A stretch of 64,000 nt of DNA, from positions 1,077,001-1,141,000 of the forward strand of contig BSBM01000426.1 in NCBI GenBank assembly GCA_027924585.1, in the 5' to 3' direction. This DNA comes from Larix kaempferi (taxonomy: Eukaryota; Streptophyta; Pinopsida; Pinales; Pinaceae). This document shows positions 12,010-24,609 of the stretch, one piece after another. A model generated the notes under the pieces. The model was not told where the DNA came from. It did not search any database and saw only the letters and a list, made by a program, of their open reading frames with translations. The position numbers and the translations under genes are program-made. The stretch's first letter is position 1. Every line of letters begins with the position of its first letter.

Positions 12010-12990
12010 CGATAGAGAAGGGACGACCGCTCATTTCCAAAATCAATCGATTGATTAAGAACAAATATGCTAGCATTATCCATGAGAGATCGAATGCACA
12101 TTTTATAAATTCATTTGAGATAAAATTGATCATAGAAGGTGTGATAATTATTTCTTATTAACTGTCATTTTGATTTGGTATTTGTGCTAGAAATAAACAG
12201 ATCAAGAATATTACAGAAAGTCACATTTAAATCAACTGCTACTCCTTACCATTTAAATTGATCTTTATTGTGGTTTGTAGAAAATGGATCGATGCAAGAA
12301 GGAGCATTTGTTCCTTTCTAAAGGCTACTTATGTCAAAGTTATCTAGGTAGAATATCTCCATGATATTCTTGATATTTGGAGAGTATACGAAAGGGCATC
12401 CGGTCCTTCTTGGTCATTCTTTTACTAATAGTTCTATAATACAGAAAGGGTCGTTTGATCATTCTTGGGTTCACCATTCTAGATATAGGTGAATTGTTGG
12501 GCAACCATTCAAAGCTTCAATAGTTTTACAATTCTCTAATAAACGAAGGGGCGACCGATCCTTTCACTCCATAATATTCTTCATATTTGGAGGATATAGG
12601 AAGGGGCGCCCGATCCTTGTTGTGTTTTACATTTCTCTCATAAATGAAGGGGTGACCGACCCTTCTTGTGATAAGTATTATTTTTGTAATACATCTATAA
12701 TACAAGAAGGGTCAATTGTTCCTTCCTATTTTCACTATTTTGGATATAAATGAATTGCTAGATGGCCATTCCTTTCGCTCCATGATATTATTGATATTTG
12801 AAGGATAGAAGAAGGGGCTCTTGATCCTTCTTGTGTTTACTATTCATACTAATCTTAGAATACATGAATGGTAATTGTTCATTCTTATGTTCACCATTCA
12901 GGATATAGTTGAATTGTAGTCTAAGCTTTCATAGATTAAATATTTTTACATTTCTCTCTTAAATGAAGGGTCGACCGACCCTTCTGGTTT
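12010..12990. repeat. Interspersed array of AAGGG...CCCTT dyad repeats
   Basis: Roughly nine copies of a ~22-bp imperfect palindrome recur every 45-120 bp. The clearest is GAAGGGTC-GACC-GACCCTTC at about 12964-12983. Others include GAAGGGGTGACCGACCCTTC near 12646, GAAGGGGCGACCGATCCTTT near 12546, and GAATG...CATTC near 12864, where both arms have changed together. Between dyads the phrase GATATTTGGAGGATATAGGA recurs. No ORF is present. Confidence 0.6.
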
Positions 12991-13319
12991 TAATAATTAA
13001 TTATTTAAATTTTATTTTACTGTTACTCTAAGTATTAAAAGTATTATTATAAATAACATTGTTATCTTTTTAATAAACTATATTATTATGATCAATTTAT
13101 AGATAAATTATATACTTATATAATTAGTATTACATGTTTAGAAAAAAAAAACTTTAACTCTATTTTTTAATTTTATAACATTTATATGTAATAACTATTA
13201 ATTTGATCATGATTTCAACATTTAATATATTAATATGTTAGATACATATAAATTAGTTTGTGCTAGTATTAATGTGGTTGTATAGTTTTACTATTAGAGA
13301 GATAGGTCACAAGTAAGTG
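12991..13319. other. AT-rich spacer
   Basis: Very A/T-rich sequence between the dyad array and the foldback element. No gene or clear repeat seen. Confidence 0.6.
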
Positions 13320-14062
13320 TCACGAACAAATTATTTATTACTTGTTCTCCATGCTTAGTTGTAATCACCTTCTTTAGTTAAGTGGATTGTCTATCACTAC
13401 TTGTTACTCATGCATGATTTACGAGTTATCCATGCATCAACTACCAATTATTTTTTATATTTATAATTATTTATTTTGAATTTTGAACCTCGACCATAAA
13501 ATCAATCTTGAGAGTACGCTTTTCTCATCCTCTTTCAATCTAGGAAAAGCATAGATGGTAGTTCACCCCAAATTCTAAAATATAACACATATCAGTGTAA
13601 TTATAAATATAGATGTTAAATTTATTGAGGGGTTTAGATGTTTATCAATATTATTATTATTATTGAAGGGACACCTTTATTTTTAAATATTATTGATTTG
13701 AGATTAAAAATTAAGAAATAATATTCATATATATATATATAAGGTTTATATTTAAAATATTTCATTTCAAAATTTAATATATATTTTATATCAATAGCTC
13801 TTTAAATTTAAAATTTGGTGTGGATTAGCAAGTATGATTTTTCTAAATTGTAAGAGGATGAGACAAGTGTACTATCCAAATTGATTTTATGGGTGTGGTT
13901 AATAAATTGAAATAAGTAATTATATAAAAAAAGATATAAAAAATAAATCTAGTTGATTCATGGATACCTCTAACTTATGCATGCATGGATAACTGGTAGA
14001 GAAAAGAGCAATAGAGAAAAATGGTGATAACAAGTAGCATGGAGAACAAGTAACATATAAGT
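13320..14062. mobile_element. Foldback/MITE-like element with long inverted arms
   Basis: Segments at ~13325-13630 are matched, in reverse complement and reverse order, by segments at ~13790-14060. TTACTTGTTCTCCATGC (13333-13349) pairs with GCATGGAGAACAAGTAA near 14036. GAGTTATCCATGCAT pairs with ATGCATGGATAACT. CCATAAAATCAAT...CTCATCCTCTT pairs with AAGAGGATGAG...ATTGATTTTATGG. Arms are about 270-300 bp and diverged, around an A/T-rich centre near 13700. No coding capacity and no certain target duplication were found. Confidence 0.6.
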
Positions 14063-14442
14063 TGTTAATTGCACTAAACTTCTGGCTATTTATTGGTATT
14101 CACCATCAGCAAGTTAAGTTACTGTACTAATTTAAAATTAGAAAATTAATTAAAGCATTTGTGTTTTGTTATAATAACCTGTAAAAATAGAAACCAGAAA
14201 CCAGTAAGACAATCTTTAATCTGTTCCACTAAGGATTCGAAAAAAGTTTTTGAAAAAATTGGAAATCATTAAGCAATGCGACACTATAAATTCAGCAGAA
14301 GGAAAACGAAGGTTTCGTTTCGGCCTTCATCTTTTAAGATACAATCTTGAGTAACATGTTACAAACGGCTTCAAACCTATGACAGTTCAAAGGAAATAGC
14401 TTGGGACTTTCGTTTCTCGTTGGCGCTCACAAGTCCGATCTT

Positions 14443-15102
14443 TTAGTTCCAAATGTCATGAAACTCGGTTCCATTAATTCCAAATTCTTCTTGCAGTGGC
14501 GATGCAAAACAATTTCGAATGACAGGATGTTCATTGAATTGCCAAATATCATCCTCCCACAGAGACCCATAGAAAACATCCCTATCAACTTCACTATGCA
14601 CGGCATCCAAATACATAATATCTTGAATTGAATCTCCATCCATAAGGTTCATGATGACTCGAAGTTCATCCGGAGTAAACTGATCTGTAAAGAAATCAAG
14701 CTCTGAGCGAACATCGTCGTAATACGTGAAGTCTCTAATATCAGAGATCACCGAGGTGGCTTTAGAGTTCCCTCCTGTAGTCAAGTCGCCTTCCTTATTT
14801 GAACCCATCTGATCAGCACTGCCCGGCTCATCATCGGTGGATTCGAGATGATCTGTGTGCACCTTCAGCCCAATTTCATCTTCTAGATAATTTATAGCCC
14901 TGTTAATACCAACGTCGCTCTCTTCTGCATTACTGTTATTAACATCCATATCATCGATCTTGTCGACCAAGGCCATGAGATCACTATCAACAGCCATGGT
15001 TAATCCGCTATTTGTTCGCTTAGCATCTGGCAAAGCCAACCCACCTTTCCAGTACTCATCTCTCCCTCGTTTATTCTGAGAAACTTGTGAGGAGGCGGCC
15101 AT
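14443..15102 (-). CDS. Acidic 219-residue protein of unknown function
   Basis: Single intact intronless ORF with a good plant start context (GCAGAGATGGCC; purine at -3, G at +4, Ala-Ala second and third codons). The N terminus is short and basic, with a KRGRDE motif that could be a nuclear-localisation patch. The rest is strongly acidic, with an aspartate-rich 45-60 segment (DDMDVNNSNAEESDVG), a Gly/Thr/Ser-rich middle, and a hydrophobic-acidic C-terminal third including FTPDELRVIMNLMDGDS, YGSLWEDDIW and a terminal FHDIWN. No signal peptide or membrane segment. I do not recognise the family. The acidic W/D/F-rich tail would suit a transcriptional regulator, but that is inference. Codon usage and higher local GC set it apart from the flanking A/T-rich repeats. 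Its upstream ~1.9 kb is duplicated at 46.3-48.3 kb without the coding region. Confidence 0.6.
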   Translation of the reverse strand: MAASSQVSQNKRGRDEYWKGGLALPDAKRTNSGLTMAVDSDLMALVDKIDDMDVNNSNAEESDVGINRAINYLEDEIGLKVHTDHLESTDDEPGSADQMGSNKEGDLTTGGNSKATSVISDIRDFTYYDDVRSELDFFTDQFTPDELRVIMNLMDGDSIQDIMYLDAVHSEVDRDVFYGSLWEDDIWQFNEHPVIRNCFASPLQEEFGINGTEFHDIWN

Positions 15103-15230
15103 CTCTGCAGAGAATTGTTGTGTTTAGAAAAAAATACAGATACAACAATGGAGAGACTTGTTTATATCAGCTATCTTCGGGATTTGAGAGTCAATGCAAA
15201 GCGTTTATTTCAATGTGGAAAACCAATCCG

Positions 15231-17120
15231 TTGTCGAAATCACACCGGCCAAGTACGCAAGTTATGGGATGAAACAAAAAAACACATTCTTGATTTCATT
15301 AAAACTGATTCTTGATTTGATTAAAACTGACCACGATTTTCAGTCATTTGAATCTAACCCCTTTCTGTTTTTCATCGACGATAAGAATCCCCGCCGCAAA
15401 CGATAAAATGGTTGCCAAAAGTCCTGCTCTAGCTCTCGACAAAGCTGATCGCGTGTGCTTTGATCTGATTTAGAAAAAAAAGCCGGAATAATGGGTCGTT
15501 TTGATGGGCCGGTATCCCATGTGGAACGCTCAAAGCTGACTATCCTTGATATGTTAAATTGGCACGCTATTGAAGTTGATATTTGGCGGTTTCTTTGTTC
15601 CCGTCGTCCGTCAAACTTTACGGCGGGTTCTTTGCGTATCCCATCTGTCCGACTTTCTTGAATTGGGATCATACGAATTGTATGAATATGCCAATGTAAC
15701 AACTCGAAAAAACCACCACAGATGGCATGTTTGCAATCACAACCGACACTCACCGACCTACACTCATGAATCGGTGACTTTCAACGATCTATATATTCAA
15801 ATCTTGAAATGTATAAATCTTCGTGAGGGTTTTTAGTTTTTGAGTGCTCGATTCATTGACTTTGACCATACTCGGTCATCCTTTCGAGCCTGGACGCTCA
15901 TGGCGGCATTAACCATTGATGATCAGCAAAATACGAACATAAACCCTAGACAATGTGTATTAGGTCTTTCAACAAACGCCCCACCACATAAAGCTAGTAA
16001 GTACAAGTTGATGACCGCTCCCATGACAGTCAATTAGCTCAAACTATCGTAACCGTCAGCGATTACAGTCAAATTGTATCTATTGTGACATTCACATTTG
16101 TAGACAAGCTACTGCCAACTTAACTGTTCCGAAATGGATCTATGACCCCTCATAAAACCGACAGGGCATCTCCTTCAGCAGATTGATCAGTATGCCACAT
16201 ATTTGCCAGCCATGTGACGTGTATGTCATGTATACGATACGTCAACAATATGTGGACAGGTAAGAAACACTTAAGAAAGTACAAATCACAAAGGAAGTCA
16301 AAGGGTTTAAACCGCCTGGAAGATATCCCGAATGATTAGGGTTCCTGGTGTAGCTGTCAAAGGTTGCCTTGGTGAATTAAGCAGATCTGGCAATTAGAAA
16401 AAGCGGAACTATTTTGTAACTCTGTAATTTCCATGAACGCTTCTTGGACTGTCGTGGCGGAAGCGTTAAGAAACCCAAGAGAAGGCGTTCCCACATAGAG
16501 AGACGAAAACAATACGAGTGTCGAGTCAGTAGATAATGCTTTGGAACAAAGAATATGTAGCTGTGAAGCAAACAACTCAATAACTGGATGGAGAAAGTGA
16601 AAACAAATCCCAATCTCTTTATAAAATCCCAATATAAGTGATAGCGTGTTTTGGGGCCATTATTATATCTCAGTTGAGAGCTTAAAGAAGTTGTTGTCAG
16701 TATTGCAGTTTTCGTGAAGTAGAGGTTTTCTTCCACAGTAAACATATAACATCAAAAAAGGTAAAACCTATTATATAGCTATACTGGCTGCTATTGGTAA
16801 ATGAGAGTTTTAATTCATCATTATTATTAAAGAATATCATGGTACTTGAAATAAGTGGCTGTTCTTTTTTAAAGAGAGGATTTTCATTCTTGTTTGTTCA
16901 TTCTTGTAAGATGTCTTATCCCGGGCTGTTAACATGTTAGAAAACCAACTCTTATCTAATATAACATTGTTGAGATCTTACTCCAAATTCAATATAACAT
17001 CTTGTGAATACGTGATTTTGTTATATTTTATAAATATTTCTTTTTAGAAAGATATAAAAAATTTCAAAAATGTATTTTAGATTTTATGGAATTTTATATA
17101 TACTCATAGGTATATTAATA
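15231..17120. repeat. Dispersed ~1.9-kb duplication, copy 1 (upstream region of 219-codon gene)
   Basis: Collinear with 46339-48270, same orientation, with many substitutions and small indels. Landmarks shared by both copies are GCAAGTTATGGGA, TTTTTCATCGACGATAAGAA, TTACTGCCAACTTAACTGTT, CCGAATG near 16330/47440, AGACGAAAACAATACGAG-like text and AACATATAACATCAAAAAA. On the minus strand a TATA-like GGGATTTTATAAAG lies near 16618-16631, so this may hold the promoter and long 5' leader of the 14443-15102 gene. Short ORFs here are not conserved in frame between the copies. Confidence 0.65.
16613..16632 (-). promoter_or_regulatory. Candidate TATA region
   Basis: GGGATTTTATAAAGAGATT on the minus strand. 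The duplicate copy near 47740-47775 keeps the motif and has it twice in tandem. It lies ~1.5 kb upstream of the 219-codon gene start, so use as that gene's promoter would require a long or intron-containing 5' UTR. Confidence 0.3.
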
Positions 17121-17404
17121 TATTTATAACGTGTGGAAAATGATGGAAGACTTCAAAAAATTACAAAAATACTCATTTTCTTTATTTTTAAAACATATAA
17201 AGCAACAATAACATCAAATAGACACATTGCTACAATGAAAATTCTGAATCACCTTAGTGATAGGATGATACAAAATCACATCAAATGCTCAAATAAATGT
17301 ATCTCATTAGATGAATCATCATGAGCCATCTAGATGCTAAATAGTACATAATACAATCAAAATGATAGATCATAGGAATCTCAATCATTGATTCCCTCTA
17401 CCCC

Positions 17405-18700
17405 CACAACAAGAAAATCCATCTTTTAGCGCTACCTACATTTTATGGTGTTGAGGTGGTGCTATTAGCACCAATTACAATTTTGTGGTGTTAAGGTAGT
17501 GATATTAGCACCACTTACATTTTGTGGTATTGAGGTTGTGATATTAACACCATATATATTTTGTGATTTTGAGATGGTGTTAATTTTTTTTAATATTATT
17601 AGAAATTATGTTTTTCCTCATGTATGTTAAGAGAAATGCCATGTTAGCAAGTACAATAAAGTGGTGCTAGATAATTATTTGGCACATGGACATATGTACA
17701 TTAGGATTTATTTATGAGGATTTTCACCATAAACACAACAACTTCACAAATAATTATTTTGTAAGTGATTTAATTCAATTATCTATTAAAAAAGTCATTC
17801 AAATAAATTATCAAGATTAATTTATGAGTATTTGCACCACAATCAAAACAAATTCAATTGCTTATTTTTACACTATTTGAACACATAAATTCACATCATT
17901 CATTTATGAAGATTCACTCTACAAGCACAAGAAGTTCACAAATAATTATTTTGTAAGTAATTTAATTTAATTATTCATTTTTATACTATTTAAAAAATAA
18001 ATACCTAGGACTCTTAATATGACTCTTAATATTGACAAACAATAAAAACCAACCATTTTTTAATTATTAATATTATAAAGTAGCAATAAAAAAAATTTAA
18101 TTGAAATTTGACTATTCAATTGAAATTATTTATGTTGAGTTTATGAGTTTTTAGCAAAAGTCATGGGTTTCATATCCATAGACATGGTCAATGGAGAAAA
18201 CCTCTACCTTGGGTCATAAAAGAATATTTTAGGAATCTAGGACTAGGAAAGACACCTCAAAGGTCACCTCAATTCCTTCTTAATAGTATTATAAACTTGT
18301 AATCACTAGCAAAAATCCATCTTTAGAACCACAAAAGTTAGCCCCACTTATATTATGTGGCGTTAATATGGGATATTAGCAGCACTTATATTATTTGGTG
18401 TTAAAGTAGTGATAGTATTCGTTAATCATATATGTTAATTGGAGAAATGATGTATGATAGTGTGACAAGTACAATAATGTGGTGATAAGCCCTTTGCCAC
18501 ATAAACACTTACAAATAAATTTTAATTTTTAGGGTTTGCACCAACCATAAAATAAATTCACAAGTAATTATTTTCTAAATAACCTACTTTTAAATTATTT
18601 ATCTTTTATATTATTGAAGCAAATAAATGTTTTTAGCATATATATATATATATATAACAAATTAAAAAATATAAAATATATTGTAAATAATTGATTCAAT
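17405..18700. mobile_element. CACTA-like terminal/subterminal region
   Basis: CACAACAAGAAAATCC at 17405 and CACTAGCAAAAATCC at 18304 resemble plant CACTA-transposon ends (CACTACAAGAAAA). Each is followed by subterminal repeats rich in GCACCACTTACATTTTGTGG and GGTGTTGAGGTGGTG, and the same CACCA/TGGTG vocabulary returns at 24700-25050 before the opposite end. No transposase is visible. The remainder is A/T-rich. Confidence 0.4.
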
Positions 18701-18879
18701 TGTTTACTTTTTATATTATTGTCACTTCAAATAATAAAATAAATGCATTTTACAAAATTATTATTGAAAGACAATGAAAGATAATCAATTTTAGTCTATT
18801 AAAATTATAATATGGTGATAAAAGTGTTTTGAATTGAGATTTAATTGTTTGAATTGTGATTGTTTTAAATTAATATTTA

Positions 18880-21800
18880 TAATTATTTATCAAATTGCTT
18901 GATGGATATTAGTTCCATTAGGAAGATTTGAGCACTAGGTAGGCTCTCAAGGCCGTTGAGGGACTAAAATTCTACCTTAAGCCTTATATGTATATTCTAA
19001 ACATATATGGCCAATAAAAGCACCTCAAACCACTACACATGGGATTGTCATGGTATTCTTAGCCTATGTGTGTGGATATCATTACTATTATGAGATTTTG
19101 ATCATTACAGACGAGACTAGGAGTCATTTACATGGTTAAGGGAGGAAACCAAGCCTTAGGCACTAAATGATGCTTTTATGGATTTAAGGATAATAGAGAT
19201 GTATGTACACTTCAAACCACAAGAGATGAATTCTCGATGGGATCCTTTGCCTTATAATAGGGATATAGGTGGAATTTGCAGTGTTTAAGGACTATGTATG
19301 GGCACTGGGGCCCTAGACATGGATGATGGATGAAACTTTAAATTTACATACTAAAGGATGTATCTAGGCATCTGTGGTCAAGAAATACACTTCAAATGAC
19401 CATACAAGAACACTTGAGGGTGTCCTTGATGTATGAGTTGAGATACCAATTCCATTAGAATAATTGAGCAATAGGCATGGGTCTTGATGCCTTTGACATG
19501 GTCAATGGAGGAAACTTATACCTTAGGCCCTAAAGGCACACTTTAGATACCCAAGGCCCATATCAATGGATTGAATTACCACACACAACGTATCGAGGCA
19601 ATCCTTCAGATCTTAGTGGGGATATTAATTACATTAGAAGGTTTTGAATAGCAGGTATGGGTCTCAATATTATGAACATCGTCTACAGAGAAAGTATTGG
19701 CCTTACTCCCTGAAATAAATGGGATGCATAGAGGGTCAAGAACAACACCTCAAACCACCACAAATGAACTTTGTAAGACACCATTTACCTATTAGTGGGA
19801 TGTTGATGACATTAAGAAGTTATTCAACTCTATGTATGGATCTTGGAGATGGGAACAAGGTTGGGAGAGAAAACCTAAAACTTAGGTCATAAATGAAGCT
19901 TCTAGGTATCTAGGGCTCAAGCAACAACTCAAGCTATAACGTAGAACCTCTCAAGTGTATCCTTTTATTTTGAGTGGGGGTAAGGTGGAATATTTTGAGT
20001 AGTAGGTATGGATTTTAAGGAATTTGACATGGGTTGGGGAGGAAATATAGGGATATGAATCCAAATAAATATTATAGGTACCCATGGCCATGAACAATAC
20101 CTCAAACCACCACCAAGACCTCTCAAGGGTATCCTTGCATTCAAGTGGGCATACAAGTTCCATTAGAACAATTTGAATACTGAGTATGAGTCTCTATTCC
20201 TTCAACATTGTTGAGGAAGGGAATCTAGACCTTATTATGTAAAGTAAAGTTCTATTCATTTAGGTTAAAGAACAATGCCTTTCAACCACACATCATCCTG
20301 TTGAGCATATCCTTCGCCCAAGTATGTGTCTCGGGGCCTTGGACATGGTTTGTATACAATGCCTTATACTAATGCACTAAATGCATATTAATGGAATATA
20401 GTACCAAGAATGATGCCTTGAACTAAAACATGTGACCTCTCAAGGGGATATTTGGCCTCAAAATGGTGATGTGTAAACTAATATCGATTTTTTTAGCACA
20501 AGGTATTGTTCACAAGTCCTTCAACATGGTGGATGGATGAAACCTAGGCCTTAGGCCCTAGAGGGTTATTTTTTGCTTCCAATGCCAATAACAATTCCTT
20601 AAACAAACACAAATGACCACTTAAGGGGATTATTCACCTTCAATAGAGAATATTGGAACCATTATGGTATTTTGAGAACTATGCGTAAGTATTGAGCCTG
20701 GAACCAAGATCGAGTGATGAAACAATAGCCTTAGTCCTAAAATGTAGCCTTTGAAACTCAAGGGCCATGAATAAACCCTTGACCTACCACACATGGCCTC
20801 TATGTAGAATATTTGGCCTCTAAGTCGTGATATGGAACCATTAGAAGGTTTTTAGCACCAAGGATGGGTCATGGGACCGTAGACATGGACATGAGAGGAA
20901 CCTAATCCTTAGGATCTAAAACAATCTTTTAGGTAGTCTACTTCAAGAACAACACCTTGAAACACCACACTCGGTCTTTAGAGAGTATCATTTTCCTTTG
21001 AAATAGGATATGGGTAAGTAGGGCCAACAACATCACATTGAAAAATCACACAAGATCTTCTAAGGGTATCCCTGGCCACCGAATGGAGATATGGGCACCA
21101 TTAGGATTTTTTGAGCAATAGGTTTACGTGTTGAGGTATTAATCATGGTTGATATAGGAAGCTGAAGCATTGGGATATATAGGAAACTTTTAGACCTAAA
21201 GGTCTATGAATGATGTCTCCAATCACCAAAGCTAACCTCTCAAGGGGATATTTGTCCTTATAGTGGGAATATGGGCACCGATAGAAGGTTTGGAGTATTA
21301 AGCATGGGTCTTGGGGCCCTAGACATGGTTAAGGAATGGAAACTAAGCCTTAGGACCTAAAGGAAGCTTCTAGGTAAGAATGACATGTTGAACAACTAGA
21401 ATAGATCTTTCCACGATATCTTTGGCCTCTGAGTGGGGTTTTTTGTGACACTGGGACAATTTTAGGACTACTTATAGGTATCAATGCCTTGGACATGGTT
21501 GGGGGAAAAAGTGTGTGCCTTAGGTCCTAAAGGAAACTTTTAGGCATCGTTGGCTAAGAACAATGCCTACAACCACCACACATAACCTCCTAAGAGAATA
21601 TTTTTCATCTAAGTGGGGATATTAATGCCATTATAATTTTTTTGAGAACTTGGTATGGGTCCTAAGTTCCCTATAGATGCTTGAGGAAACTTGGGCCTTA
21701 AGCCCTAAAGAATCCTTTTAAGAATCCATGGCCAAAATGGACAACTTGAACAAACACACATGATTTCTTGAGGGTATCTTTAGTGTTTGGCAAGGGATGT

Positions 21801-22470
21801 TTATGCCATTAGATATTTTTGAGAAGTATTAATGGTTCTTGAGGCTCTATACATGATTAAGGAAGGAATCAGGTGCCTTATTCCCTCAAGGAAGTTTTGA
21901 TGTATCCAAGGCCCTAAACAATATTTTAAAGAAACAAACATCACTAGCCTAGGATATCCTTGGTCTCATAGAGAGGATGTCATCACCTTTAGGAGGGTTT
22001 TAGCATTAGATACGATTTTAAGGCACACGACATTGTCAATAGAGGAAACCTAATCCTTAGCCCCTAAAGGAAGCTTCTAAGCATGCAAGGCCGATAATAA
22101 TGTCTCAATGCATAATACCTTCGAATGGTATATTTTCCCTCAAATTGAGATATGTGTGTTATTAGGATTTTTTTAGCACTAGGTATGGGTCATCCTTGGA
22201 AATAGTTAGGAAATAAAACTTGAATTGTAGGCTATAAAGGAAGATTTTGGGCATCCAAAGAGATGAATGACTTAAAGGACCAAAAATGACCTCTCGAGGG
22301 TATTCTTGGTCTCAGAGTGGGAATATCAATGACAGTAGGAGGTTGTGAGCACTATGTGTGTGTCTCGACACTTTGGACATGGTTGGGTGATGAAACTTAA
22401 GCCTTGGACCCTACACAAATATTCATGCATCAAGGGTTTAGAAAACTCAAATCACTATGCATTACTCACC
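18880..22470 (+). repeat. Degenerate ~175-bp tandem array, about 21 units
   Basis: A recurring unit contains, in order: ATATGGGxxCCATTAGG, TTTTTGAGCAxTAGGTATGGGTC, GACATGG, GAGGAAACCTAGGCCTTAGG, CCTAAAGGAAGCTTTTAGG, AAGAACAATGCCTCAAACCA and CACATGACCTCTCAAGGG. The CAAACCACCACAC-type landmark recurs near 19035, 19213, 19389, 19575, 19748, 19926, 20098 and on to 22448. Spacing averages ~171-178 bp, with one short unit near 20953-21036. Units are ~60-75% alike by eye, so the array is old. A single outlying unit lies at ~18140-18290. No ORF spans the units. Confidence 0.8.
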
Positions 22471-23451
22471 CAAGTTATCATTAACCTCTATGTTTCAGAT
22501 GTTTGATTGTATTTTGTTATTGAAACCCAATATGAATAAACACTCAATTTTTCACTAAAAACAAACTATAACAAAATAACAATATATAATTAATTAGAAA
22601 AATGTAATCCATAAAATAAATATCAAACATATACACATCTTAAATAAATAAATAAATAAAAATCATTATATATAAAGAAAAACAAAGAAATATAATAAAA
22701 ACGCTTACTAACTAACATCATAATATTTAATATGTCATTCTTAACCTTGCATGCACTTCCAAATAATATCTAATCTGCCATTCTTAACCTTACATGCACT
22801 TCCAAGAAAACTCTATGAGGATTCTATTTAAAACACATACCTTTTAAAAGAAAAATAAAATAAAAACAAAAAAAAGAAAACAATCATACAAAAAACAAAT
22901 AAATATAAATCAACTTTCTGATAAACAGATCTTCATAATATTTTATACCCGTGATACATGTCTTCTTATGATAGCCTTCTAAAATTGAAAAAAAATACAA
23001 ACATAAAGAAACTTTCTCATAAAAAATCCTCATAATATTTTCTAACCAGCATAACCATACACGCATTTCTTCTTAAGTCAAGTAACCTTTTTTCAATTTT
23101 TTTCTTAAGTTGTTATGCTTTGTTCTAAGCATTTTAATAATGGCATGGTTTGTTTTATTGTACAGGCGGACCAACATGTTAATGGGTTTTTGGCAAGCGT
23201 ATGAACGAGCGCAGGCCGACTTACAGAGAAAAGAGAGGGGTGACGGACTTAAAGAGAAAAGAAATGGACGACATCTTACAACGTACATGGAGGACAGTAA
23301 GCGGATCGACAAAGAAAAGGCGAACGACATCTTACAGAAAAAAGGAACGATGGAGGACATCTTATAGGGAGGAGAATACGTTGCTCTTTGAGAGAGATTT
23401 CTTACTTGGAGAAAAGAAGAAATCCAAGGGAGATCTTAAATTATATGAAAT

Positions 23452-23483
<32 letters not shown>

Positions 23484-24609
23484 TTTTTAATTTGTTAAAT
23501 ATGTATAGAATGCGATAAAAAATAATGGTCTAATTTATTAAATAATTTTTTTTGCACAAATGTATTATTTGGTGGTTTGGATAGTGGTTAACCCTATGTT
23601 GAAGTTTTGAACAAAAGGAAAAACAATATTGTATTTTGGAGATGGAAAAGAGTATATCTATATATATAAAAGTTGATATATATATATATATATATATAAA
23701 AGTTTGTATATATATACAAAAGTTGATATATATATATATATATACAAACTTATATATATATATAGGATTTATTAAAATAAAATATTTTTTGTTATTGTTC
23801 ATTTAGTAGGTATCTTATTATAAATAAATGAAGTATTTATTTTTTACAAATTTTTTAAGGTTTTTTGTTTTATATAATTTATTTATATTTTTGAAATTCT
23901 GATTTATTTCACAATTAAATTCAATGTTAATTAATAATAATCACTAAAAGTTTTTTATAAATTTATATATCATTGCTATTACAATATGCAATATACAGTT
24001 TTAAATTTCTCTAATTAATATTTTATTAATATGCAATCTTAAATTTCTCTAATTAATATTTTATTAACATCATCCTTACACCCACCTATTTCTCCATACT
24101 AATGAAACCAAATTAACTAGCACAATGCATATTATTTAACTCAAATTACAATTATCACTCTAAAATTATGTAGAAATAGGAATCAACAATTATCAATTTT
24201 TTTTTAAGTGTAATTTCCTTTTTCAAATGAATTATTTTCCCATGAGATTGTTAGGTTTTTATAATTTTAAATGCAATTATGATTTTATTTGTTTTAATTA
24301 ATAATATTTTTAAAGGTTTTTCTTGGCTTGGCATGAACAGCACTTTGAAGATTATTGATGGAAAGATTTGTGGAAAAATCAAGGATGAACAATACAAACA
24401 ATTTCATATGAATTATTAGTTTTCTCTTTCTCATTTAAAAAAAAAAAAAAAAATTCAAAACATATAAAGTCTTCCATTATATTAATATTATAGCAATCCT
24501 TTTTTTATAATGATCAATTATAAATTTTGTTGAATAACTTTATGATTTTTACTATGTCTATTTAATGTATGAATTATTGATTTTTTTAATGATGAATTAA
24601 AACCAAATA
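22471..24609. other. AT-rich DNA with TA microsatellites
   Basis: No supportable gene. Contains (TA)n tracts at 23458-23482 and in 23657-23763, where ATATATA blocks alternate with AAAGTT(G/T). A short GC-richer island lies at 23165-23400, with repeats of GAC(A/G)TCTTA(C/T)A and AAAGAGAAAAG. ORFs at 23073-23458 overlap in opposing frames and are not convincing. Confidence 0.55.

Noticed and set aside
15340-15753. 137-codon minus ORF upstream of the 219-codon gene
   Set aside because: The frame is not maintained in the duplicated copy at 46.4-46.8 kb and no domain is seen. More likely leader or promoter sequence.
23110-23458. Opposing 85-95-codon ORFs
   Set aside because: Short internal repeats (GACATCTTACA, AAAGAGAAAAG) generate them. 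Charged low-complexity product without domain.
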